Assembly: GCA_050084985.1 (NCBI GenBank)
Contig: JBITNC010000001.1
Location: forward strand, 133,238,001-133,302,000
Direction of reading: 5' to 3'
Origin: Nageia nagi
Lineage: Eukaryota > Pinophyta
DNA: 64,000 bases
Part shown: piece after piece, positions 50,395-60,428 of the stretch
Position numbering within the stretch: position 1 is the first letter of the stretch
Layout of the letters: every line of letters begins with the position of its first letter
Notes under the pieces: generated by a model
The model's database searches: none
What the model was told of the DNA's origin: nothing
Seen by the model: the letters and a program-made list of their open reading frames with translations, nothing else
Position numbers and translations under genes: made by a program

Positions 50395-50495
50395 AATTTC
50401 TTGTGCACACATCATTAGAGAGCCAAGCTTGGAGCTCGTGTGCAAAGAAGAAAGCACACGTCATTAGAGAGCCAAGCTTGGAGCCCATATGCTGA
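50395..50495. repeat. Short direct duplication in the element interior
   Basis: TCATTAGAGAGCCAAGCTTG occurs twice, about 58 bp apart, with similar flanks (GCACAC before, GGAGC after). Confidence 0.85.
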
Positions 50496-50864
50496 GATCC
50501 ATAAAAAAGAGGTTGTGAATGTAGCAAGATCAACGGAAGCATTTTGTAGTTGGCAATCCCCCCTTAATGCTGACGAGGAGAAATGACAAGTCACAAGATA
50601 AGGTATTGGAAGACCACCATAAGATCCATAAAGGACTCAAATAAGCTACCTTAAGGACAAGGGTAGAAACCATGAGTTGGGCTATGAGACCTGTGAAGGC
50701 ATCTAACTAGGTAGTAAAAGACTACCAAAAAATATCATCCCTAAAAAAAAAGGCCTTTATAGATTAGGCTTACAATTAACTCCACTGAAAAAAGCTCTCA
50801 GTTTGCTTCGCATAGGAAAAAATGCGTGAGAGATCTCAGATCTGTCCAACAAGGTGAGAAGGAG

Positions 50865-51275
50865 CTACGCACAGGCTGGGAAATGATGATACAAATCAAC
50901 CACACGTAGAACCAAGGTGCAACTCACATCAGTAGTCCAATCTGACCACTTGTCTGGATTCACGATCTGGGCGTGAGTTTGGCTGCTCACAGAGAATGGC
51001 TGAGCGCTGCTGGTGGCGCAAGGAGACGTTGCTGTGAAAATTTGCAGGAAGGCGATGAGGCGCTCGAGGAGGAGGACTACGTGGGCTGGAGCGCGCGAGA
51101 GGGAGCAATCAGGGGGCCACGTGAAAGGGAGCGCGCGAGCTGGAGGAGCGATCAGAGGGCCACGCGAGAGGGAGCGCACGAGCTGGAGGAGGAGATTGTC
51201 AGAGTGGTGCGAGCAAGGGACAGAAGGCTGAGAGAGGCTACTCAGGTGCAAATCGATCAAACCCAACAAAGGCAA
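50865..51275 (-). other. GC-rich insert with open frame in the element interior
   Basis: The minus strand is open for 136 codons, rich in Ser, Leu, Pro and Arg, in a part that is much more GC-rich than its surroundings (about 50.96-51.26 kb). GAGGGAGCGCGCGAGC-like blocks repeat three times on the plus strand, which is also open for 117 codons (50973-51326). Both frames being open suggests composition and not coding. The block may be captured foreign or regulatory DNA. Confidence 0.4.
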
Positions 51276-51489
51276 GCAAGATCCATGAGAGTGCGAACCA
51301 CAATAGCCAAAAAAAACACCGCATAAGGAGCCTGCAATGCAGAAATCTCACTGCAGAACAAGAGACAGATTTCTACCTGCCACACAAACTTGCAACAAAA
51401 AATGGAGGTGAGGGGGGAATTGGTTCAAGGAGGCCAATCCCCCCTCACAGATTTGCTGAGAAAATCTTGAGGGCAGGTTCAGAGATCAA

Positions 51490-51504
51490 ACTGCTCTGAT
51501 ACCA
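51490..51504 (-). other. Primer-binding site of the young element
   Basis: The minus strand reads TGGTATCAGAGCAGT immediately after the LTR end, the methionine-tRNA type. Confidence 0.92.
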
Positions 51505-51741
51505 TGTAGAGAAATAGGATGAATTGATATATTACAATGAAGGACAGCCCAAATAAATAGGGCAAAATACAAGCTAGTGGACAAATGCATGATAACCATG
51601 CGTAGGATAAAGTCCACAAGATGACAAATATTTGTTATGCTCTAATCATAACAAAGTAACAAATAATCAAACCTATGAATAAATAATATACTCCTAGAGA
51701 ACTTAAGCAAATATTATACCTAAGTATAATATACTCTAACA
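51505..51741 (-). repeat. 5' LTR of the young non-autonomous element
   Basis: 237 bp, direct repeat of 49773-50009. Right edge fixed by GAAAC. Confidence 0.95.
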
Positions 51742-53312
51742 GAAACTTCTACAAAAGGGATGAAATAGTGTAACTTCAATAGTCTAACCCTCAATCTCTC
51801 ATGTCCCTTGTAACAAAAACATGCATCCAAAAAATTTTCATGAAAAGAAAGTCGGTGTATAGATCCTCAAAACAAAGTTTATTTAGCTTATAGCATATAT
51901 GTTCATATTTCAGTTTCATAACATCACTGATATGTAATTGAGTGCCAAAACTATAGATTCATTCCACCATTTATAGATTTTCTAAGGATTTAACAATCTA
52001 GATGGAAAGATCGTTTACTAAGTGTGTAATGGCTAATCTATATTGATGACAAGAATACAAAAGATTCACAATAATAAACATTAGGATTTATAATGGAAAA
52101 CCACAATCGGTTAAAAATCATTGTCAAAAGAGCTGAATTCTTATACCCTCTATCCTTACAGTTTACAATCCGCCTTCATAAACACTCGAAACCTCACAAT
52201 TCGTGGTGAAGAACTAAGAGAGAGTCAGTCCTAGCTATCTTGCACAAGAAAGATCAAAAGACAAAAGACCCCAAATGTATTCTGAAGATACATATTTATA
52301 GCAACACATACCACCTCATCTAATTTTAGGTCGGTCTACTCCTACATGCAACTCCAACTCCTATCTTGATGATCTGTCCCTAATCTCCTGGTAACAATCA
52401 GTTTACAACAAATAGAACTGTTCGGATTCCAACTGAACTAAACAAAGGAGATACCCTTCAATTCCCACAGAGTTCCACTGTTAACAGTTGTCATTGTCCA
52501 TTAGAATCTCAGTTCGGTTATTGATTCTTTCTCTGCTAGTTGGTGCCACACTGGTTTGCCAATTAGGAGATATTTTTGCTATATTTGCCACTTGATAAAA
52601 ACCTTTGATGTGGTGATAGATTGCCAGGATAAAAACCTTAACAATCTCATAATAATCACCAAGATAAGAACCTTAACGATTTGTCACATTCATCAGAATT
52701 CGTCAAGACCACCAAGAAAAAAACCTTAGCTCATTTTAGTCATGAACTCACTATGATCAATTCTTGATCAGTCATGAAATTTTTTCTTCAGATAATATAA
52801 AAGCTTTCAATTTGGAGGCATTGAATTCAACATATCATTAGAGACACTCGCTTCAGGATAAATCTACATGTGCCCTTGCTAGCCTTGGGAAATCTTAGGC
52901 TTGGCTTTATTTATGTTTAAACGAGAAACTCGTACCAATAACATGATGTTTCTCAACAGAATACAAAACATGCTTGCAAAAAACAAATTTCTCCATTTCT
53001 GCAGCGCTAAGAACATTTACTTTTATGGAAATATAGTTACATCTTACAGAATATTGCAGTTGTAAAACAGACGCAAAAGTTTGATTGCCAGGAGAAGTAC
53101 AATGAATTCCTTCAATCCCCTAAGTTCATGTCAAGCCTGATTCAATGATGATAAAATTGCAACCAAAGAAAAGAGTAGCCATGCTTACCAAAGAAATCAG
53201 CTCATGTTTAGTACAAATTCCTCTCTACAAAGTCCAAAATAGATTAGTACAACGATAATGAGAACTTCCTTATGATAGGTGCAAAATGTAAACTACTCAT
53301 TAGCATGACAAG
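51742..53312. other. Intergenic stretch, no gene recognised
   Basis: No long ORF. A minus-strand TATA-like TATAAATATGTATC lies near 52.29 kb with CT-rich flanks and may belong to a decayed LTR. The last few hundred bases before 53313 would be the 3' UTR of the tRNase Z exons. Confidence 0.4.
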
Positions 53313-53611
53313 TTAGATTTGGTAAACAATATCATCTGTTTGTCTAATTGTCACAGCAAGTAAATCTCTTGCCGCCAAAACCTTGTCTTTTCCAAACGCC
53401 TTTTTTGCACAACTCACTGAATTCTCTAGATGATCTGCCCTAGCCTGTCAAGCATGCATAAAATGAAAACAAATTCAGATACCATGCAAAACGATTTTAC
53501 CTGGATATCTATCTTATTGGTGAAACACGAAGCTTACATTGAATTTTCCACCAAAGTGGGTTAAAATCAGGCTATAAGCATTAATTGATCTTGCAAATTT
53601 ACCAGCCATTG
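53313..53611 (-). CDS. Last two exons of a probable tRNase Z (ELAC type), partial
   Basis: Two minus-strand exons, 53538-53611 (74 bp) and 53313-53444 (132 bp with TAA), joined by a 93-bp intron with GT (gtaagc) and AG (tgacag) ends. The first exon has an acceptor (ttttgcag) before it. The frame is open across the splice and gives 67 residues: MAGKFARSINAYSLILTHFG, then a variable part, then KDKVLAARDLLAVTI. This matches the end of short tRNase Z proteins, where HSTPxMAxxFA, the zinc-site His of LxLTHFS and a final AEDFMxI-like strand occur. The enzyme trims the 3' trailer of tRNA precursors. The GHSTP part and all upstream exons are not within the next kilobase; either the introns are long or this is a gene fragment. 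Confidence 0.6.
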
Positions 53612-54675
53612 CTGCAAAATTGAGAACAAAATGACCATGTGAATCACCAATTTGAATATTAGTTTGACAATGCATTTAGGATATGGGCAAAGGGCCATGA
53701 AAATAATTGGATAATGAACAAATATAACAAGCATGAACTCCAAGTCACATTTTCAATCACCTCTCCAACATTCTTCACAATTTTACATTTTCAAATTCAG
53801 AATGTCACATAAAAGTAGTATCAAGTAGTTTTTCCTTTATGCAAACCTATTAGAATGCACAAATCCATATTCCTTGAACATTCACACAAAACGTAATCAT
53901 TCAACCTTCCTAGGCCACTGGCAGGTTGAAAATCATGATTCTAAAAGCAATCAAAACACCATCACACACATACAACTAGAGCATATGTTTACCTCCAAAA
54001 TTAGATATATCAAGAGTTAACAAATTAGAATAACCAGTACAAAGAGATATCTGCTAACATTAGCAACATGAACAGCAAACAGCTGACCATACTGTTGAGA
54101 CTCGGACACAGTAAGCCAATTTGTTACATTGTCATGGACTCAGACTCGCTGGGAAAACCTGGCATAAACTCAGTAGAGAATTGGTAACTAAGAAATCAAA
54201 CTTTAGCTAATTTCACAAAATTAATGTTCATACTTTAACCCTTACTGAGTTTCACAAACCAAACGTTCTTCTTTAATCCTCAATAAGTTTCACAAAATAA
54301 ATGTTCTACTATAATCCTCAATGCGTTAGTGTCAGTGACTTATAACATTAACAGAATTACTATTATAAATAATAACTGAAAAAAAATAAAAATAAACTGT
54401 GTTTAAACATGCTGTATTTTTTATACATTTTTGTGTTTTTTTATTATTTTCCTGTTTGGTGTAAGAAAGACTTACCAAGTCTAGGAGCTAGACTGGCTAG
54501 ACTTGCCAAACTCGTCAGACTCATAAGGACTCAAAGAACACGTAAATAGACAATATCCAATTGAGATAAATGGAAGATGTGAGGAAAACATACTTAGAAT
54601 ATTGGAGGGGTAGTGTAAGATATGTTTGAAATATGATGCTCAGAAAGATGTCTCCTGAGTTTGAAGAAAACAAAG
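53612..54675. other. Presumed intron or flank of the tRNase Z exons
   Basis: No further exon was recognised. Repeated GACTCAGACTCGC- and AGACTTGCC-type motifs lie at 54.13 and 54.5 kb. The (A/T)-rich part at 54.36-54.46 kb has no coding signal. Confidence 0.35.
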
Positions 54676-55684
54676 TGTAATAGCCCTATTTTGAGATTCC
54701 TACTTGTACATAGGTGTGGAGTGGAGTGTGATGTGAATTTGGTGATTTTTGGCTAAAGTGTGGTTTTAATTAGCCAAAAGTAATAAAAAATGAAATTAAA
54801 TAATAAAAAAGGAGGATAAGGGTGTATGTTCCATTAGGGGAATATAATACAATATTATTATTATTTCCTAAAGTATTATTTAGGAAAATAAGAGAGTGCC
54901 ACCTCGACGATAAATTAGAAGGATGTCTATAAAAAGAGATGAGGGGAATTCATTTGGGTATCTCGGATAATTCATTTTTACTTCTCAACTTGTATTTGGC
55001 TCTACAGCTAATACAACAATCTTGTGGACAAAACTCTACAAGAGAGATCTTTTGCAGACGAAAACCTGTTGCAGAATTGATTCTGGGACGAAAACCTCTC
55101 TCCATTTGAGGTAAACCTATCTAGGGTTTACAATTGAGCTTTACTGATCAGATTGGAAGAGCATTCAAGGAGTATTCAGCCATTCAGGGTATACATTAGC
55201 ATATTGGAACATTCATTGCAGCATCTTGAGGATACTTTCAGTATTTGATATATTTGTGGATCAGATTTGAGATGGATCTCACTGTATTCATACCTGTTTA
55301 TGGGTGGATCTCACTACATTCTGATTGAGGAAGGTATGTTCAGTCATTAAGTTCAGTTTGTGACACCTTGGGAGGCTGAATCTTGCATATTTCTGTCCTG
55401 AACCAGATCTGAGCACTTTACCATTTGTATTTTATCCTCCATAGAGGGACGTCTATGCCCTAGGGGCTCAATTTCACATATATTATGATCATTTCTCATT
55501 TCCGATTGGATCCAATGCTTGCTGGAAATTTATAATAATTTTTCCAAGTGAAATTTGCTGTCTTAAACTGATATTTTTTATTAAAATCTGAGATTTAAAA
55601 TTAACATTGAGTAAATCTGATTTTTGTTTGCTAAAAGTGTGAAGTTTGGTATAATTTCTGTTTTTGCATAAGTGGAACATTACA
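54676..55684 (+). repeat. 5' LTR of an element with PBS and RS-repeat ORF
   Basis: Begins TGTAATAGCCCTATTTTGAG and ends GTGGAACATTACA, with inverted TGTAAT/ATTACA edges. A TATA box CTATAAAAAG lies at 54928-54937. The primer-binding site follows at once. No partner LTR is in the window. Confidence 0.8.
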
Positions 55685-55685
55685 G

Positions 55686-55696
55686 TGGTATCAGAG
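55686..55696 (+). other. Primer-binding site after the 54.7-kb LTR
   Basis: TGGTATCAGAG one base after the LTR end, methionine-tRNA type. Confidence 0.88.
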
Positions 55697-55714
55697 TTTG
55701 GATATTGCCATCCT

Positions 55715-56035
55715 ATGGGGAGATCTAATAGATCCCCAAGTATTTTGAGCAGATCTCGTAGATCTACAAGAGTTTTGAGTAGATTCAACAGATCTAGCAT
55801 TGTTGCAAGCAGATCCAATAGATCTGGCTATGTTTTGAGTAGATCCAGCAGATCTAGTATTATCTTGAGTAGATCTAATATTATTTTGAGTAGATCTAAT
55901 AAATCTACCGTTATTACAAGAAAATCTAGTAGATCTAGCACTATTGTGAAGATGTCTACAATTGATAAATCTTTGGATAAGCTATTCCGAGATGTGTATA
56001 ATATAATGGACTTAGACTTTAGAGGTATTTTTTAA
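55715..56035 (+). CDS. RS-decapeptide repeat ORF, possible gag N-terminus
   Basis: ATG at 55715 lies 18 bases past the primer-binding site and opens 106 codons. Residues 3-79 are eight units of a ten-residue repeat of type RSNRSPSILS (one unit has seven residues), encoded by a 30-bp DNA repeat at 55721-55951. The rest (MSTIDKSLDKLFRDVYNI) is helical. The frame stops at 56033 after a run of T, two bases before the next ORF, so one frameshift could join them. By position this is where gag starts. Arg/Ser repeats resemble RNA-binding SR tails, but function is not shown. An upstream in-frame ATG (55664) lies in the LTR and is less likely. Confidence 0.55.
   Translation: MGRSNRSPSILSRSRRSTRVLSRFNRSSIVASRSNRSGYVLSRSSRSSIILSRSNIILSRSNKSTVITRKSSRSSTIVKMSTIDKSLDKLFRDVYNIMDLDFRGIF
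55721..55951 (+). repeat. 30-bp tandem repeat encoding RS decapeptides
   Basis: Seven 30-bp units and one of 21 bp, each starting AGATCT or a close variant. The unit length keeps the frame. Confidence 0.9.
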
Positions 56036-56037
56036 AG

Positions 56038-57103
56038 ATGGCTACCAAACCCAAACAAATGGAATCAAATATGGATCTCGAAGCAAAAATTGATGGCCCT
56101 AAATCTGAAGGAATGAAAAAGGTAGCAAAAGATAAAGATGAAGAGCTCATGACAAAAATTTCATATGAGGAAGCTAGCAAAGAACTCAAATCAGAAACTT
56201 GTGATTCTACATCACATGAGGTATGTATGGCAGAATCCCAAAATGTTTCCTATGCAAAAGATGATATTGTTAAGTATCCAAGATATGTGGATGTGGAGCG
56301 AACCACCAATACAAAAGATGAATTAGATGCAACGTACAAACAATTTAAGATGGACAAAAGAGCTCATATTGCGAATCTAGAAAACTTTTCTGTGAACATA
56401 TCAAACAGTGCTAATAAACTTCCTTTAGTTACTAATTGTGTCATCAATCAATATAAAAGTCAAACCAGTGGCATTACACAACAATTCATCTCTGAATCAA
56501 CTGCATCTCAAGAACTTCATTTACCAGCTGTAGTTGGACAATCAACACAATGCAAGGTTAGTAGAATGGGTTTTAATGAGAATTTTGATGATTATGTTGA
56601 TGGTGAGTTGGTTAGTTCCAATTTTGGTGTGGGGATTCTGAGAAATGTGATGACTGTTGAGAATAAGATGCAAACATTATCAGAGTTAGATGATAATCCT
56701 CCTGATTTTGGAAGCAATTGAGATATGGGACCCTGGTGATGTCATACCAATGGCTAATACATTGCAGCATGGTACTTTAAAACCACATCAGTTGACTGAC
56801 AGTGTATGCAAGCATGAAAAAGAGGAATCTTCCTTGGAGTTCTATGAAAATATAAATGATGAGATAGATTGTTTACCTCATTCTACTTCAGAAGGAACCA
56901 AGTGGATGCACATGAAACGTAAAGTTGCAACCGATGCTACATGTGTTAGGCATGGGGCAATGCTCATTCAAAAAACAAACATGCACAAGCTTGGAATTGA
57001 GACTAGTGGATCTGCTGCTGCTGCATCTGCAGGATTATGCCCCGCTGCACTTGAGGTTGATGGTGAAGGATTTTACGAATGCCAGCAGCATTTTGGGGTA
57101 TAG
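56038..57103 (+). pseudogene. Unidentified ORF pair, longest open frame in the window
   Basis: ORF 56038-56721 has 227 codons, starts MATKPKQMESNMDLEAK and is hydrophilic, rich in Lys, Glu, Ser and Asn. A second ORF, 56690-57103 (137 codons), overlaps it in another frame and continues in similar style (CKHEKEESSLEFYENINDEI, then an Ala/Ser run and ECQQHFG). One indel near 56.7 kb could make them a single protein. After stops, Cys-rich sequence (FDHCDKSCHGCQIGEGFEEM) resumes at 57.23-57.49 kb. I recognise no domain. It may be the element's gag or a captured host gene; codon use looks less AT-driven than the surroundings. Confidence 0.45.
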
Positions 57104-57599
57104 TTTGTCCTAAGTCCCCTTCTGGACACATACTCCACTCAGGTGTAATTCCTTTGAACTGGATGCTGGGAACGATGGGTGTGTTAGTAGGTATATACAG
57201 CAAATCTCAGGACCGCAAAATACACAAAGTGGTTTGATCATTGTGACAAATCTTGTCATGGATGTCAGATTGGTGAGGGGTTTGAGGAAATGCAGCTTGC
57301 ACATTATGGTTACGAATGTGACACTTCATTTGGTTGTGATGATGAAAAATTGGGTAAGATGGAATCAAGTGGAGATGCAAGAATAGCATTCCATTCCATG
57401 TGTACAAAAACTTCAGCACCCATAACACACAACGGTTCAGGTATCATCAAATGGGCATGCATATGGACACTCTCAGAAAAACAAATGTGATTGTTGTTGA
57501 GCATGGGTGATTGTCATTGTTGTCAACACGTGGTTTTGGCTGTCTTCGCGTCCATTTGGTTTTGGCAGTAGTATGAGTTCATTTTAAGATCCCCGGGAT

Positions 57600-57895
57600 G
57601 ACGTTCCGGAGAAGGTGAGAGTTGTTGAAAAGTCCGGGTTCCGGAGAAGGTGAGAGTTGTGAAAAATCCGGGTTCCGGAGAAGGTGAGAGTTGTTGAAAA
57701 GTCCGGGTTCCGGAGAAGGTGAGAGTTGTTGAAAAGTCCGGGTTCCAGAGAAGGTGAGAGTTGTGAAAAATCCGGGTTCCGAAGAAGGTGAGAGTTGTTG
57801 AAAAGTCCGGGTTCCGGAGAAGGTGAGAGTTGTGAAAAGTCCGGGTTCCGGAGAAGGCGAGAGTTGTGGAAAAGCCCGGGTTCCGGAGAAGGTGA
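57600..57895 (+). repeat. 34/35-bp minisatellite in the solo LTR
   Basis: Eight full units of GGTTCCGGAGAAGGTGAGAG plus GTTG(TT)GAAAAGTCC and a partial ninth. Units of 34 and 35 bp differ by GTTGTTG against GTTGTG. Related GC-rich blocks continue singly downstream. Confidence 0.92.
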
Positions 57896-58524
57896 GGTCA
57901 GCAAAGAGAAATTAAGGAGCCGGAACCAGTTAATTAAGTATTCCGGAAGTAGAGCATTCCGGAAATATGAAGATGACATCACGGGGAGAACAACGTTCAC
58001 ATTTTTGAATGAGCCCAGATCCCGGAAGCGATGAGGTCAGCAAGGGGTGACTAAAAGAGCCGGAGCCAGCGAGTAAAACATTCCGGAAGCAAGAGATGAC
58101 GTCACGGGGAGAACGATGTTCACATTCTTTAATAGAACCGGGTTCCGGAGATGATGAGGTCAGCAAAGAGTGATCAAATAGCCAGTGCGTAAAGCATTCC
58201 GAAATGCAGAGATGAGATCAACAAAGAGAGATTGAAAATCTGGAGTCCATAAAGTAAATGTTCCGGAAGTAAAATGTTCCGGATTAAAAGGATGACGTCA
58301 CAGAGGATAAGATAGTCGCGTTTTGGTAAAGACCGGAGTCCGGAGATGATGACATCACGGTGTAGGTGTTGAAAAGTCCGGAAAGCCACGCAGATACATT
58401 GGAACTCTCTTCCGGAGTCCGGAGATGATGACATCATGCGGGAAGCGTTTTACTCTACTTCCGGAGTCCGGAGATGATGACATCACGATGTATACAATAA
58501 ACATCCGGTAAGCGAGACAAAGAG

Positions 58525-58625
58525 TCCGAGATTATCAGAAATACCATTATGAAGAAGAAAAGAGTCCGGAATTATCAGAAATACCATTATGAAGAAGAAA
58601 AGAGTCCGCAATTATCAGAAATAAT
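58525..58625 (+). repeat. Two and a half copies of a ~45-bp repeat
   Basis: ATTATCAGAAATACCATTAT with GAAGAAGAAAAGAGTCCG, repeated head to tail within the solo LTR. Confidence 0.88.
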
Positions 58626-59481
58626 CAGATACTGTCAAATCTCCGAAATCAGTGGAGAAAAAGGTATACGTGTCTAAACAACTCTGTTTGAGCAAGAGGA
58701 GCGTTCATCAGTTACAGCAGTTGCAATCTCAGATAGTGAACTCTCTTAGTGCAGGAGCAGTTACAAATAAAGATTCCTTTTAAGTTTGTTTTTGGTAACG
58801 TGTCATGACAGGAACAGTTTTGTGAGGGGCTTTCTTGATGTGTAACGGTTGCAGGAAAGTACGTGAAGTGTGGATTGTAGATGAAGTAAATATGGGCGAG
58901 AAGAGAAGTGTGATAGAGGTTGTAAGAGCGTGAAAGAGGAGAGGAGTGTGGAGAGAAGAGTGGTCGTGGAGGTAATAGGGCGGAAGAGGGGAGTATCAGG
59001 AGAACGTGAAGTGAGCAAACGAATATGCAGATAGGAGTGTGATTGTTTAAGTGTGTTACTTTGGAGCTGTGTGCAGAGATAAAACAGTGAACATTAGAGC
59101 TAGACCATTGAGGGTCTTCTAGAACTGTATTCTTTCCTCCTTTTTGAATGTTGTCTCAAGTGGGTGCTTGAGAGCTGGAGTTGGTGCTCCAAGCAGTAGG
59201 TGCTGCTATTTGCAAAGTGGTAGTTGGTGCTACCCTTCACAGTTGGTGCTGTGAATCTGTAAGCTTTCTTTAATGGCTGGATTTGGATTGGTGTCCAAGC
59301 AGTCATTTTCGGGGATGTAGCCAATCTGGTGAACCTCGTTACATCTGGTGTTGTGTGATGTACTGGTGTGCTTGCTCAATTTTCTCTGGCTTTTAATCTG
59401 TCTTTATTTAAGAAGGTTAAATTGATTATTTTTATATACACTGATTCACCCCCCCCTCTCAGTGTCACTCGAAGTCCAACA

Positions 59482-59982
59482 ATTGTAACTGCATATGATG
59501 TTATCAATGATGCTCTGAAATATGGTGAATTTGATTACAAAAATGGTGGTGCACTCTATTCAGGAGAAGAATGGCAATCATTATTGGCAGAAGTACTTCC
59601 TTTCTAGCTGAATGCCCAAAGCAGCTTGGGGACCAAGTTGTATATCTAATATCTTGCGTGAGATTACTTTCATTTGGAAAGGGATTACTGCCCAAGAAAG
59701 AACGGCAGACATTGCAATCGGAGATGGTAAAACTTGTTCATAGTGAAATGGAAGATGCTGTATCACTTGATGTGTCATCATTAATCATATTCTCGGGAAA
59801 GTCTGATCCTCCACTTGTGTTATGTAAAGATGAAGGTGTTAAGGTGATCAAATGTTCTGAAGAGTTTTTGTTAAAACAAGAATCAAATGATATTACAATG
59901 TGCTTTCCGCCTCTACAACCAGGTTCATATGTCTTAGGCATCCTAACTCGTCAGATTGGTCAACTGACATTCAGGACTCACA
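59482..59982 (+). pseudogene. TRS130: TRAPPII subunit TRS130/TRAPPC10 gene fragment
   Basis: Minor frame differences aside, about 160 residues match the C-terminal third of plant TRS130 as I remember it: GALYSGEEWQSLLAEVLP, then after a one-base frameshift at about 59605 FLAECPKQLGDQVVYLISCV, LLSFGKGLLPKKERQTLQSE, LVHSEMEDAVSLDVSSLIIF, and near the end FPPLQPGSYVLGILTRQIGQ. About 35 residues are missing in frame after PPLVLC. TRS130 is part of the vesicle-tethering TRAPPII complex at the trans-Golgi. No intron interrupts the match, and it stops exactly where the chromovirus LTR begins. The copy cannot make the protein. It could be a retrocopy or a fragment carried by the element starting at 54676. 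Confidence 0.8.
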
Positions 59983-60372
59983 TGTTAGGAACCTGCAAGT
60001 TCCTAAACAGCATTTTCACCAAAATAACAATGAAATAGTAACAAAGTGTATCTCAATCTCACAACACAAGCAACATGAATCTGAATAGAGCATAATGATA
60101 ACAGAATCGCTTTACTGAATAACCAAAATGAATCGCAAGCCACTTCGAGGGGGCTACCTCCTTACAACTCAAACAACATATTTTCCAAGATACCAACTAT
60201 TCTATTTCCACACGTATTTATAGTCCACCTACCCTAACCCTAATCCATTGCTTAATACAAAATGACGATTCACCTTACAAATATGTCGATCTCCTTACAT
60301 TTAATAAAAACCGATATTCTAATTAATAAACTATTATAATCTAAGTAAATTTTAGGATATGAGATCCTAACA
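59983..60372 (-). repeat. 3' LTR of the chromovirus
   Basis: 390 bp with complementary ends (TGTTAGGA...TCCTAACA). Minus-strand TATA box TATAAATA at 60215-60223. A purine tract AAGAGGGGTGGCA (minus strand) precedes it. No second copy in the window. Confidence 0.85.
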
Positions 60373-60428
60373 TGCCACCCCTCTTAAAGAGAGCTTTGTC
60401 CTCAAAGCAGAAAATTAGGAAATTGTTG

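Larger units (their letters stand above)
49773..51741 (-). mobile_element. Young non-autonomous LTR element, 1969 bp
   Basis: LTRs of 237 bp (49773-50009 and 51505-51741) differ at three positions by my count. The flanking duplication GAAAC is perfect (49768-49772, 51742-51746). On the minus strand TGGTATCAGAGCAG directly follows the 5' LTR, and a G7 tract (plus-strand C run at 50010-50015) precedes the 3' LTR. The 1495-bp interior has no gag or pol. The leader style is copia-like. It depends on enzymes made elsewhere and is the most recent insertion I can date here. Confidence 0.95.
57521..59481 (+). mobile_element. Solo gypsy LTR, related to the gag-only element
   Basis: Starts TGTCAACACGTGG and ends GAAGTCCAACA, with a perfect duplication ATTGT at 57516-57520 and 59482-59486. 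No interior remains. It shares TTCATTTTAAGATCCCCGGGA and the blocks GATGATGAGGTCAGCAA and AGCATTCCGGAA with the LTRs at 16365 and 19818, but the ends differ, so it is a sister family. It interrupts the sequence that runs from 56 kb into the TRS130 fragment. Confidence 0.85.

Noticed and set aside
50973-51326. Arg/Glu-rich plus-strand ORFs in the young element
   Set aside because: A GC-rich, stop-poor block opens frames on both strands; the element's direction is minus, and no domain was seen.
57584-58000. 138-codon minus-strand ORF rich in Pro, Ser and Phe repeats
   Set aside because: It is produced by the 34/35-bp minisatellite of the solo LTR; alternate unit lengths would break any selected frame.
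60001-60038. C-terminal end of the TRS130-like open frame past 59982
   Set aside because: These residues are encoded by the chromovirus LTR and are not part of the TRS130 match.
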